Assembly (NCBI GenBank): GCA_031316115.1
Contig: JALDRC010000002.1
Coordinates: 1 to 64,000 of the forward strand
Direction: 5' to 3'
DNA: 64,000 nt
Origin: Nitrososphaeraceae archaeon
GTDB taxonomy: Archaea; Thermoproteota; Nitrososphaeria; Nitrososphaerales; Nitrososphaeraceae
The translations under genes and the position numbers were made by a program. Shown here piece by piece: positions 47,613 to 57,005 of this stretch; position 1 is the stretch's first letter, and every line of letters begins with the position of its first letter. The notes beneath the pieces were generated by a model. The model searched no databases, was not told the origin of the DNA, and worked only from the letters and a program-made list of their open reading frames with translations.

Positions 47613-48719
47613 ATGTATCAATTAATGTATCTACTTCTTTTAGTTTTTCTTATGATATTTTCTATTCAATTTTTCGTGCATTACGCCTTATCTGCAAATG
47701 ATAAAGGATTTTTTCAGGTCCCAGAAGAACAGTTTTTCAATCCTAGCGATTATGATGGAGAATACTCTTTATCTTCAGGAGACGGAAACTATTCTCAACT
47801 TCAAAGTAAAGATGAATCGTATAATGATGATTCAGGACAAGTTACAGATTCAATAAATTTCCATTCATTTAAATTTGCACTTGTGGGGGACTGGGGTTGT
47901 ACTAAAAATACTTTAAAAACTGTAAATTTAATTCAAAAGCACAACCCTGATATAGTTTTCGATCTTGGAGATACTTCCTATAAAAAGGACATAAAATGTT
48001 GGACAGATATAGTAAAACCAATATCTAATAGAATGAAAGCAGTACTAGGCAATCATGATGTAATGTCGCCTAGTTTATCAATACAACATATGAAAAATTT
48101 TGGATTAGATAAACCATATTATTCATTTGATTATGACAACATTCATTATCTGATGATAGATTCTGAAGCATCTTATTTTCCTGGTTCTGATCCTGATTTT
48201 TCGGATTTAAAAGATACAGCCCAGTATCGTTTTGTTGAAAATGATTTATCAAAAGCACATAATAATTCTAATATAAAGTGGATTTTTGTTATGAGTCATA
48301 GACAATTTTATTCTTCATTGTGTGGAGAGCATGACTCTTGTGAACCAATAAAAAAATTTAGAGATACTTATCATCCTCTTTTTGAAAAATATGGTGTAGA
48401 TTTAATATTCAGTGGTCATGCTCATAATTATCAAAGAACATATCCATTACTATATAATGAAGTGAATTCATCAGAACCCATCATAGAGGATAAAAGCAAT
48501 ACAGAATATACTTCAAAAAAAGGAATGTTTCAGGTAATAGTAGGTACCGGGGGGATAGATTTGGATGGTTTTTCTAACCAAGAGCCTTTTGTAGCTTATC
48601 AGCAAGATACTAATTATGGATTTCTAAATATAGATGTAGTCGACCAAGGAAATACACTTTTAGGACAATATTATTCAAACACTGGGAAAATAGTAGATGC
48701 TTTTAAAATCACAAAATAG
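47613..48719 (+). CDS. Secreted calcineurin-like metallophosphoesterase (paralogue 1)
   Basis: The 368-residue protein has a signal peptide (MYQLMYLLLLVFLMIFSIQF... ALSA), an acidic Ser/Tyr-rich spacer, and a purple-acid-phosphatase-like core. Motifs in order: FALVGDWGC, VFDLGDTSYKKD, VLGNHDV, MSHRQFY and FSGHAHNYQRTYP. These supply the Asp, Asn and His ligands of a two-metal centre that hydrolyses phosphate esters outside the membrane. The Pro of the usual H-x-P motif is missing (SHRQFY). It is about 40% alike by eye to the gene at 57 kb. Start ATG at 47613. It may scavenge phosphate. Confidence 0.85.
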   Translation: MYQLMYLLLLVFLMIFSIQFFVHYALSANDKGFFQVPEEQFFNPSDYDGEYSLSSGDGNYSQLQSKDESYNDDSGQVTDSINFHSFKFALVGDWGCTKNTLKTVNLIQKHNPDIVFDLGDTSYKKDIKCWTDIVKPISNRMKAVLGNHDVMSPSLSIQHMKNFGLDKPYYSFDYDNIHYLMIDSEASYFPGSDPDFSDLKDTAQYRFVENDLSKAHNNSNIKWIFVMSHRQFYSSLCGEHDSCEPIKKFRDTYHPLFEKYGVDLIFSGHAHNYQRTYPLLYNEVNSSEPIIEDKSNTEYTSKKGMFQVIVGTGGIDLDGFSNQEPFVAYQQDTNYGFLNIDVVDQGNTLLGQYYSNTGKIVDAFKITK

Positions 48720-49134
48720 AAATAAAATTAGCTATTATTTACTATTTAAGATATAAATGAGATTAGCAAACACCGATAATATTAAATAAATTTTCCTAAA
48801 TATGATTTTGATTTGCTATATTGCAAGTATATTTAAATTAATTATTTTTATATATTTACTAGAGAATATCTTTTAGTATCACAAGTGAATAAATAAAGGC
48901 AATTGGATCCTTTTCTCAGGATTCTAGAGTAATAATCGAACGATCTCACGTTTATCTTTATTGATGATAAAAAATTTTATAACTAATTAGAAAAATTATC
49001 TATATATAAATAGAAAAAGCAAAAATAATAGAACCATATAGATAATAACAAATTCAATTATCAATACAAAGAAACAGATAGTAAGAAATAAGAACTATTT
49101 GACTATTGAATTCCGTAACAGCGATAACATGGAA
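48720..49134. other. Gene-free spacer
   Basis: AT-rich, no frame recognised. Confidence 0.3.
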
Positions 49135-49285
49135 ATTCGGATCATAGAAAGGCTGTGACCTCTATCATTTCTCTACCAATTTCGGTTTTTATTATTTTCC
49201 TTTGTTTAAATGGAGACTTTATTAACTAGTAAACCTATATGCTTTAAAATCTTAGGTAAATAGAATTATTAGATGAATATAGTCA
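49135..49285. ncRNA. Possible structured RNA, relative of 35219-35382
   Basis: GGATCATAGAAAGG, CTATCATTTCTCTACC and TTTCGGTTTT recur here in the same order as in the hairpin at 35219. About 95 bases downstream both regions contain TTAGATGAATATAGT (49268 and 35368). ATCATAGAAAGG can pair with CCTCTATCAT. Confidence 0.3.
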
Positions 49286-49389
49286 TACTTATTTTCTATT
49301 ATAAATGATAATAAACCAGCATTATGTAGTAAAACTTATCAACAGAAAAATATAGCACTAAGCAATTTAGCCGAATACCATAGACTCCA

Positions 49390-49434
49390 AGGAAGGTAGG
49401 AATATTTAACCATGCCTCTCAAATCTACCTTCCT
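49390..49434. other. Long-stem hairpin
   Basis: AGGAAGGTAG (49390-49399) pairs with CTACCTTCCT (49425-49434), extended by CC/GG past a bulge; loop 25 bases. Followed by GGATAATTATTC. Could be a terminator-like or small-RNA structure. Confidence 0.4.
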
Positions 49435-49739
49435 GGATAATTATTCTTAACTGGAACGATCGATGTATAATGGTTTTACTGTTATATTGTTGCTATATCT
49501 ATTGCAATATATATTCTCGACAGTTCATTTGAATTAAGTCATGGGTTTGGAACGTCTAGTTCTGAGTGGAATTAAAACAAGTGTTGAGTCTTGAGCTACG
49601 TATTGATATTTAAGGTTCTTTTGTGTTAATCTCTTTCATTGGGTAGTTAAGAGGTTAATGAATAAAGCCAAAAAAGTATCAATCGTTTTCTAATTACTTG
49701 TTCATACTGCTAGAACAATTTCAATGGTCATACTGTCTT

Positions 49740-50030
49740 CGCTGCACTCGTATACAAGGACTATGAAGATCATTTTGCCAAAGAATCATACAACAAATGT
49801 CCATACTTAAATTGCAATGGTTTGGTGATTTATATGCAAAGGAAACAAAGAATCAAATAATCTTAAGTGTCCACTTTAAAAAATGCATTGACAGTAACAA
49901 CAATATAGACAGTGTAGCTATCAACTTAGTACCACCACTATCAAATGAACCAGCAGCAGCACACGCAACAAAAGAAAAATGGTACAACAATTGGTACTGA
50001 TAATAAATTATTTGGTAGCGTCATGAAAAT
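49740..50030 (+). pseudogene. Decayed two-Cys secreted family member
   Basis: The frame from 49797 contains FKKCIDSNNNIDSVAINLVP, then PPLSNEPAAAHATKEKW and a stop. KCIDSNNNID-V parallels KCINSNININGVD, and the Ala-rich loop parallels paralogue B (AAGAAEEDAAANAV). The second cysteine part is missing. Confidence 0.4.
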
Positions 50031-50189
50031 ATAAAAATAATATAGCTATCAATTCAGTATACAATAATAATAATCGACAAGAAAACGACTTTAATGTAAC
50101 AACAGTACAATTATGATGATATATAATCTATATTGGATATAGTTAATAATATTAATTAAAAAATTTACAAAGTTGTTAAGCTGATGATA

Positions 50190-50625
50190 AATACTTCTAG
50201 GAGTTTAAACTTTTTCTCAAGAAAATAATCCCTACTTTATTTTGTGATTTCCATAATGGAATAATTTCATAGATAATGTTATTTCTTGTATCTAGATATT
50301 CCCCTTCGTATGGATTTGCAGAACATATATGAGTTAGAAAAGTATCAACTTTATGATCTATTTCTTTCATTCTCTTATATACGGTCAAGCCCTGTCTATT
50401 TAGGAGACATTTAGTCCTAACAAGACTAGATCCTGTCTTTTCTGATAAAATGATAATAAAGCTAGAGAAGTTTTGTAAAGCCATCCGCCAGATAATTATA
50501 ACTCTCAAAAAAAGTCTTGAAAAACTCATTTACATCCTAGTCTGATCTAGCTAGACAAATAATTTCATTATTCGGATTAAATTCATTACCATCTTCTCCT
50601 CGTTCTTCCAAATTTTATTGTCATG
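50190..50625 (-). pseudogene. Decayed pseudo-receiver domain (paralogue of 46145-46516)
   Basis: From about 50610 downward, frames read NEFNPNNEIICLARSD, a stop, DVNEFFKTFFES, later DLVLLGLNVS, then GLTVYKRMKEIDHKVDTFLT and YLDTRNNIIYE. This matches the receiver at 46 kb throughout. The phospho-acceptor position is again Gly (DLVLLG). Several stops and shifts show it is dead. Confidence 0.6.
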
Positions 50626-51116
50626 ATATTTTTAATATTGGTTATATTTCAAAATAATATAAAATATAAAAATCACATTTTCCTTTCATATTAAATATCA
50701 TTATTAAAAAACCATAATAACATAAAAAAATGGTTCATCTATTTGATACTCTTATAACGACATATTTAACTTCTTATCGAGTATTTGAAAAATCTCAAAT
50801 ATACTAAAGATATTATTTTTTAAAATCTCAGACTCGAAAAACTAATAATTCTACTAAAATCAGACATATCGTTTAATAATCTGTGTTCCATTTTAAAAAA
50901 AAAATCCTGCTACTAACTATATCATCAAATCTAAACTTTGAATATCAAATCCTAACAATACTATATCTTGAAATACTTGCTATTATGCATATCTCACAAT
51001 CTCTATTGCAGATTTTATTAAAATTAACACATTAAAATAAGATTATTTCAAAGTTAAGAATATAACTATAACCATAATCCATAGGATAAAATAACTTAAT
51101 CTATTTAAAGTTATTT
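50626..51116. other. Gene-free AT-rich spacer
   Basis: No frame recognised. CTATTTAAAG about 20-25 bases before 51117 is a TATA-like box for the next gene. Confidence 0.3.
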
Positions 51117-51428
51117 GTGCAAATTTCTGAACTTTGTAAAATGATTGAAGATTCAATCCATTCTGAAAAATATCCTCTAGATCAAAAGCTTGAAAAACAA
51201 ATGGCTAGTTTAGTCCAGATCATAAACAGATCTGCATCAGACGATCTGAAAGAGAAAGAGATCATAATCGAAATAAGATTACACGATCTTTATGTTATGA
51301 ATAACTATACTCAAAATATCCAGCACTTACCAGGAGTAATAGAAATAGATGCATTAGATTCCTTCAAAATGTTGACTAGACGAATAGGAAGAAAAGACAG
51401 ATCCAACATTTCTTTTCATACTCACTAA
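51117..51428 (+). CDS. Small hypothetical protein
   Basis: A 103-residue soluble protein, MQISELCKMIEDSIHSEKYP, helical, with charged segments (DDLKEKEIIIEIRLHDLYVM) and a basic end (FKMLTRRIGRKDRSN). Start is GTG at 51117, placed a leaderless distance after TATTTAAAG; an ATG at 51141 is the alternative. No motif recognised, no operon partner. Its codon pattern and clean frame in a decayed neighbourhood argue for a live gene. Confidence 0.5.
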   Translation: MQISELCKMIEDSIHSEKYPLDQKLEKQMASLVQIINRSASDDLKEKEIIIEIRLHDLYVMNNYTQNIQHLPGVIEIDALDSFKMLTRRIGRKDRSNISFHTH

Positions 51429-52015
51429 CAAATGAATATCGTTTAACTATATTGTTTAACTTTTAAAAAAGATAAAATTTTTATCAATTTGGTTCATGTT
51501 AATGATTTTAGGACGATACTCTTAGAAAGTGTGGCAATATTCAAAACATTGAGATTTGAAAAAGCCATCAGAAAATATGACAAAAATAAATTGCTTGTCA
51601 GAGTCTTAACTTTGAAAAAAGTCTAGCAAATATCTTAATTTAATGGTGGATACATAGCAAGAGAATCAAATTCAGAATACTGTGACAGGATAAAGTCCCA
51701 TAACATTTATAGAAATAAAATTAAATTCAGAATAAAAAATCATAATAAAAATTACTTTTTTTTATATGTTACTATATTATATTTTTACATTCTAATAGTT
51801 ATACAACATAATCTTTATATTATTAAGATCTGTTACAATTACTCATATACATAATATATTATACTATTATTAATTATTAATAATATAATATTCTATGTTT
51901 TCTCCCTGAAAAATACTTAATACTAGATTAGAATTCTATTTTATAGTCCTTAATATTAATTACATTCTCCCTTCTATTTCTATAAAAGATTTCATATCAA
52001 AAAGTAAATACAAGG
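51429..52015. other. Gene-free AT-rich region
   Basis: No coding frame recognised; a very AT-rich patch at 51770-51900 precedes the IS6-like element. Confidence 0.3.
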
Positions 52016-52023
52016 GGATTTGC
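52016..52023 (+). repeat. Target-site duplication GGATTTGC (left)
   Basis: Exact 8-bp match with 52744-52751 on the other side of the element; 8 bp is the IS6-family norm. Confidence 0.8.
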
Positions 52024-52743
52024 GGTGCTGTTAAGTTAAGGGTATTTCACCTCCAATTTTGGAAAAAATAATATTTCTAACTTTTGAATTATATAGATAA
52101 ACAAACAATTTCATCCAATTGTATACATGGTGAAGATCACATTTTATACCATTATTCTTGAGTACTGGATAGTAATCATCAAAACCTTCTGTTCTGTCCT
52201 TAAAATACTGCATCACTCTTTCAATCAGACTTTTCTCAAAGGTGAATGTAATCTATGTTTTAGGTGTAAAGTTACATGCTTGGATACTATAGCACCTCCA
52301 TCAGTGTAAATTGTATGTCTACCATATTTGGATACAAGAGAACTGATAAAATTCTGCTACAGAAACATGTTTCTCTCTTTGGATATATGGATTCCAAGCA
52401 CAGATCTCTGAACTGGTTCAATACAAATCCATAACCAAAAATGCTGATCACCAATCTGAATAATTGTTTCATCTATAATAAAAGCAGTTACTCTTTTTCT
52501 CTTAAAAATCTGCAATGAACCAAAACGTTGAATCCACTCCCAAATTGCAACATAACTTCTTTTTTGATCCTTGAACAGTTCCAATGCTTTAGACGTATTT
52601 CGTAGACTGAGACCAAGAAAGTACAAATACAAAGAATACATTACTATACATGTGGATGTTCTGTTTCTTTCAAATAATCTAATGACCATCGATTAGAAAT
52701 AGAACATTCACAGCTAAAGCTCTTTCGTTAACTTAACAGCACC
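52024..52743 (-). mobile_element. IS6-like insertion sequence (copy 3) with intact ends
   Basis: A 720-bp element bounded by GGTGCTGTTAAGTTAA and its inverted copy TTAACTTAACAGCACC, flanked by perfect 8-bp duplications. Size, single transposase and duplication length all fit the IS6 family. The transposase inside is broken. Confidence 0.85.
52031..52689 (-). pseudogene. IS6-like transposase (copy 3), broken by a nonsense codon and a frameshift
   Basis: Begins MVIRLFERNRTSTCIVMYSL, includes the first catalytic Asp (FIIDETIIQIGDQHFW), then SKERNMFL followed by TAG. Reading continues FISSLVSKYGRHTIYTDGGA (second Asp), HRLHSPL, shifts frame near GAGAAAAGTCTG, then gives the ERV glutamate block and MMQYFKDRTEGFDDYYPVLK. 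Two lesions in an element with perfect ends and duplication imply fairly recent loss. Confidence 0.8.
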
Positions 52744-52751
52744 GGATTTGC
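52744..52751 (+). repeat. Target-site duplication GGATTTGC (right)
   Basis: Matches 52016-52023. Confidence 0.8.
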
Positions 52752-53124
52752 TATACTGTTTCTGTAGAGAAAGCCTGACAATATCCCATGATATCAAGAA
52801 TGCTCTTCAAACAGGAAAAGTAGAGTGTGTTTAAGATATCTAACCGCAGAGAAAAAAGTGGATAACATTATTGTCTCTAATTATCGCAAGTAACATGAAA
52901 GAACGTATAAATAAACTAATAATTTGACAATAATTTAACAAATTAAAAGATCTTTTATTTTGTTGTCGTAATACTGACTACAAATTATAATAAATTATCT
53001 AAATATATATATAAATTCATTTATTTTTTATTTTTGCTATAAAGTGTTTTTTTGGACAATCAACTCAGTTAAAATTATTATATGTTATTTATATGAACAA
53101 GCCAAAAAAATTAATATAGATGAA
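52752..53124. other. Gene-free spacer
   Basis: No frame recognised between the IS6-like element and the end of the conserved beta-barrel gene. Confidence 0.3.
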
Positions 53125-53541
53125 CTATTTCCATTCCCAAACTTTTAATTCTGTATTTCCAGATTCATCGACTTCAAATTCAAATACTCCTATCATGTTA
53201 TTTATAAATGAGAGTTCTGTACTTGATGTTTTATAGAAATTTGTACCTCTGAAACTTGTTTTTCCTCCCTCATTAGCTGTTCCTATACCATATCCTTTGA
53301 AAGTCACAATCCCTCCAATTTTGGGATATAAAATTCCTTGCCCTTCGCCATAGACTACGTTTTTCCCTACTGGAATAGCCCAAAAAGTATCTATCTCAGC
53401 GGTATCGGTGTCTTTAAGCCTTCCATTTCCTGCTGCCGAATGTTCTACCTTGTTTTCTTCCACATCCACAACTCTAGTAACTGTGATTTTACCTCTTCCT
53501 TCGTAAATTAAATTTCCTAGCATTTCTGATAATGAAGTCAT
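53125..53541 (-). CDS. Conserved beta-barrel hypothetical protein
   Basis: A 138-residue protein with regular strand pattern. I recall this as a widespread archaeal/bacterial family with the order GKITVTRVVDVEENKVEHSA, DTFWAIPVGKNVVYGEGQGI, ATWKGxGxG (here TFKGYGIGTANEGGKTSFRG) and a VFEFEVDESGNTELKVWEWK end. No signal peptide, metal cluster or catalytic residues stand out; a lipocalin/DUF3224-like barrel is plausible. Start ATG at 53541 with an A/T-rich box (TTTATAAG) just upstream. Function unknown. Confidence 0.65.
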   Translation of the reverse strand: MTSLSEMLGNLIYEGRGKITVTRVVDVEENKVEHSAAGNGRLKDTDTAEIDTFWAIPVGKNVVYGEGQGILYPKIGGIVTFKGYGIGTANEGGKTSFRGTNFYKTSSTELSFINNMIGVFEFEVDESGNTELKVWEWK

Positions 53542-54138
53542 ACTTATAAATAAATAATATGGCTTGGAAAAACTTGAAAAATATTTTATTTCAATATTTA
53601 TGTATTATAAATAGTAAATAATCGATAATAAATAAACAAAAATAGACATAGGGGGAGGCATAGATTATATTTTAAAGTCTATATCTCTCATGTCAGGTTA
53701 TTCTTTATGGTTGATTCTATTTCTATAAAATATTTTTCTGAACTTTAGGAGGTATAATTGAATACTATGATAGATTTAAAATGATAGGAATTCTTTTTTT
53801 AAGATTGTCTATTTGATAGACAATCTTTTCGAGCGTTACTTATTTTTCCTCTAAAATAATATTGAAATTGGATAAAGTTAAATGTTATATTTATTTCAAA
53901 TTTGATTGTTCAATAAAAATAGCAGGTTTATAGATATAGCTATTGTGGGCTAAATTAATAAAGGCATATTAATAACCATAAAGAATAGTTCTTCTATCTT
54001 GATTCTTTTGTATATATATGTTGAATAAAATCGTGGAAGAACTTAAACTATATAAAATATTGTGTTGATGATAGAAGATACAGGAATAAATTAGAAAATA
54101 TAGGTAATAATTATAATCATAAATTTTGATAATTGGAT
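53542..54138. other. Divergent intergenic region
   Basis: TTTTTTTAAGATTGTCTATTTGATAGACAATCTT at about 53793-53828 holds an inverted repeat (AAGATTGTCTAT / ATAGACAATCTT, 12 bp, 4-base loop), the tightest hairpin in the window. No gene seen. Confidence 0.4.
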
Positions 54139-54555
54139 ATGATTGAGAACATCGGAGGAGTAGTAATATTTGTTAAGAATCAAGAGAAGGCTATTGATTT
54201 TTATAGTAACAAATTAGGATTTGAAATAAAAGGAAAATATCCTTATAAAAATTCAAACTGGGTTGAACTAGCTCCTAAAAATTCTAGTACCACAATTAGC
54301 TTGATGGAACCAAATCATGATATGATAATAAATGGAGATATAGATTATCCAAGACAAGAAATAGGCATTATGACAAATCTTTGGTTTTATACGAATGATA
54401 TCTCTTACACATATAAACTATTAAAAGAAAAAGGAGTAAATATCACTGAACCTAAAAAGCAGGAATGGGGGGGAATATTGGCTCGAATTAAAGACATAGA
54501 CAATAACACTTTGACATTGATCTCTTCAGAAGAAGAATATACCCGATCTAATTGA
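54139..54555 (+). CDS. VOC/glyoxalase-family protein
   Basis: A 138-residue single vicinal-oxygen-chelate domain pair: MIENIGGVVIFVKNQEKAID, FYSNKLGFEIKGKYPYKNSN, WVELAPKNSSTTISLMEP, then LWFYTNDISYTYKLLKEKGV and WGGILARIKDIDNNTLTLIS. The usual metal His at the start of the first strand (xxHxxLxV) is Gly-Val here (GGVVIF), and only some ligand positions are acidic, so metal catalysis is doubtful; binding or resistance roles are known in the family. ATG 54139 is preferred over TTG 54133. Confidence 0.8.
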   Translation: MIENIGGVVIFVKNQEKAIDFYSNKLGFEIKGKYPYKNSNWVELAPKNSSTTISLMEPNHDMIINGDIDYPRQEIGIMTNLWFYTNDISYTYKLLKEKGVNITEPKKQEWGGILARIKDIDNNTLTLISSEEEYTRSN

Positions 54556-55064
54556 TTCCAATCGTCGGTGAATTTTATAATTTCAGAGTTCTTTAATCTT
54601 ATTTATTACTTTAGAATTTAGATTATGAAATAATGATTGTATAACTTAGTTTTAATCTAAAATCTGATTATTAAGACATTGACAATCTCTTTTACTAAAG
54701 CCCAAAGGTTTAATAGAAAATATCCATAAACTGAATAAAAATTTTATAAAATTTAATATAACATTATTGTTGTTTAATGAGAAAAATAAGAAGATAATGT
54801 TTATAAAAAAACTAAAATAAATTAATTGTATTTTACATAACCTATTTGATGTTCTATTGTCTCTCGAGATTTGGATACTCATCCATAAATTTACCTAATT
54901 AATAGTGTCCAGGATCTATAGGAAACGAGAGACTTGTTCTTCTAATATGTAATAAAAAAATTCGAGTTAATTTAAAATAATAGATTTTTGTCAAGCTTGG
55001 TAAAATCGTAAAGGATCTAAACCTACAAAGATTAATTATTGCCTTTGTTATATCTAGGGTAGAT
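54556..55064. other. Gene-free AT-rich region
   Basis: A minus-strand frame at 54652-54882 (hydrophobic, Asn-rich) has no family features and is probably chance. Confidence 0.3.
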
Positions 55065-55290
55065 ATGAATCAAAATAGTCATACTGATAATTATCTAGAT
55101 ATTAAAAGATCATCACTATTGTGCTATTACTGTGAAAAGGAATTTAATAATGAATGAGAGTAGTGGATTCATAATTCAGGAAAACATACTGAAGAAATCA
55201 AACAATTCAATTTAGGGATGATAGAAATAATGAGTAGCGAATGAGGTTATAATTTAGAATCTAAAAGAAATCTCTGATAATACTAATTTC
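55065..55290 (+). pseudogene. Decayed C2H2 zinc-finger protein
   Basis: From ATG 55065: MNQNSHTDNYLDIKRSSLLC, YYCEKEFNNE, TGA, E, TAG, WIHNSGKHTEEIKQFNLGMI. The C-x2-C ... H-x5-H spacing with aromatic residues is a C2H2 finger as found in small thaumarchaeal proteins. Stops fall inside the finger, so it is not functional. Confidence 0.5.
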
Positions 55291-55479
55291 TTATTATTTC
55301 TTTTCAACTACTGAAAACAGCCAAATAATACTGGATAAACCAACCATAACATGAATGTTCAAATAATAAAAACAGCTCTGTTTAGTTTATGAAAGACGTC
55401 AAGCTATGGATGTTCTATTTCTAATCTATTGTGATTAGATTATTTAAAAAAAACAAAAGGTCAACATATGAGGTGATGT

Positions 55480-56010
55480 ATTCCTTGTATTGTAATTTCT
55501 TAACCTTCGTTTATGGAATATCTCCAAAGTATTGGGTTCGTTTAAGGAACTTTTACAAGTAATGTTGTAGTTTGGAACTAGATACAAGGATTCAGATCAT
55601 TTAGGGTTTTCCAGATAATAATAGTAACAGCATTCTCAATAGATTTAACTACCCTTCATATAGGTAATGATCCTTTTTGATTATGGATCTGTATTGAACC
55701 AGTAAGTAGATCCGTACCAGAAATCCAGATTTCGCAGATACATGTTTAGATAAGAGAATTTTATGAGATGTATAAGTATTTGTTCATACTCTTTATATTT
55801 TTGTATCTATGAACTATTTAGACGTGTGTAAGGTAATTGATTTAAAACATATTTTACTCCATATTCCAAAAAGTATAATAAAACCGGTTAACCAGTTTTT
55901 GAAAAACTGGAAAGTTTTGATACGATTATTCCTGTTTAAAAAGGAAGATAATCCATTTTATGATTAAAACTGGATACAATTCTTTATTTCTATGTACATC
56001 GATACAATAG
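55480..56010 (+). pseudogene. IS6-like transposase remnant (copy 4)
   Basis: On the plus strand: VMYSLYCNFLTF, ISPKYW, LDTRIQII, DPFWL-like LIMDLY, KEDNPFYD and NWIQFFISMYIDTIV. These align in order with copy 1 (MYSLYMYFL, NWIQFFTSMYNDVIAN). Dense stops; ends not found. Confidence 0.55.
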
Positions 56011-56146
56011 TAAATAACAATTATAATTTATAATTAAGTGGGACAAATATCCTTTTCAATTAAGATTAGAATTAAGGAAATGAAATAAATTTGACGGGGA
56101 TAGAATTCCGTAATAACTAATACATTTAATAATAAACACACAATAA

Positions 56147-56192
56147 TCGGAGACGTAGAAAAGAGATGCCGCAGTATTTCTACATTCTCCGA
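56147..56192. other. Long interrupted hairpin
   Basis: TCGGAGA (56147-56153) and GTAGAAA (56155-56161) pair with TTTCTAC (56177-56183) and TCTCCGA (56186-56192): 14 pairs with one small internal loop and a 15-base apical loop. Confidence 0.45.
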
Positions 56193-57005
56193 GTCTAAGG
56201 TTTTGGAAGCTTATACGTCCTTATGTAATACTAAACCTCGGTTGTTTATTATGATTGACATTAGAAAACATCTATAACTATTTTGATCTATATTCCTCCC
56301 TTACTCTGTCACCTATTATTAGAGATATTTTATTTAACTATTAATTTAACATATACAAATTTGAATGTATATTGTATGAATAACACACTAATCTAAGACT
56401 AGTATAATATGAAACAATACATATTTTTACCATTCTTTGGAAAATATTAAAGTTTAAGTGTTTATATAATGTATTCTATTTAGATCTATCGTGATTTAAT
56501 CTGTTCAATATTGCCAGTTCATGTAGCTAATTATATCCTAATGAAATTCTTTATCTGGATTTCAATTTGGATTATCGTTCTATTTTATATTTTATCTCTT
56601 ATCTCAACAATAATCTAAGAAATAATTGAAAAAAACTTTTTCTGAAAAACCAGCAAATAAACAGAAAAAATATAAAAGTTTAAAATATTCTGAGCGATCT
56701 TTATTTTATAAGACACGCGTTGAAATCATATCATAATTGAAGACTAAATAATAGTTCTCTAAATTTCATTCAATCTCCAAATTTACAAATAATAAATATA
56801 TCTTATATCTCATCCTTCTTATAGGTAGAATAAAATTACTTTTAAAACACATACAAAAGAATTTTTTTTAATAGGATAGATAAAATATTATAAAGTGGTG
56901 TCGATCACGTAGAAAAACTAATATTTGAAAGTTTTTTTCACTCAATAGAGAAAAATCGCTTAAATATCTAGAATAATTATTTGTAAATTTTAAACATTAT
57001 CCAAA
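56193..57005. other. Gene-free AT-rich region
   Basis: No coding frame recognised. Confidence 0.3.

Noticed and set aside
54652-54882. Minus-strand 76-codon hydrophobic frame
   Set aside because: Phe/Ile/Asn-rich translation typical of AT-rich noncoding DNA, with no start context or family features.
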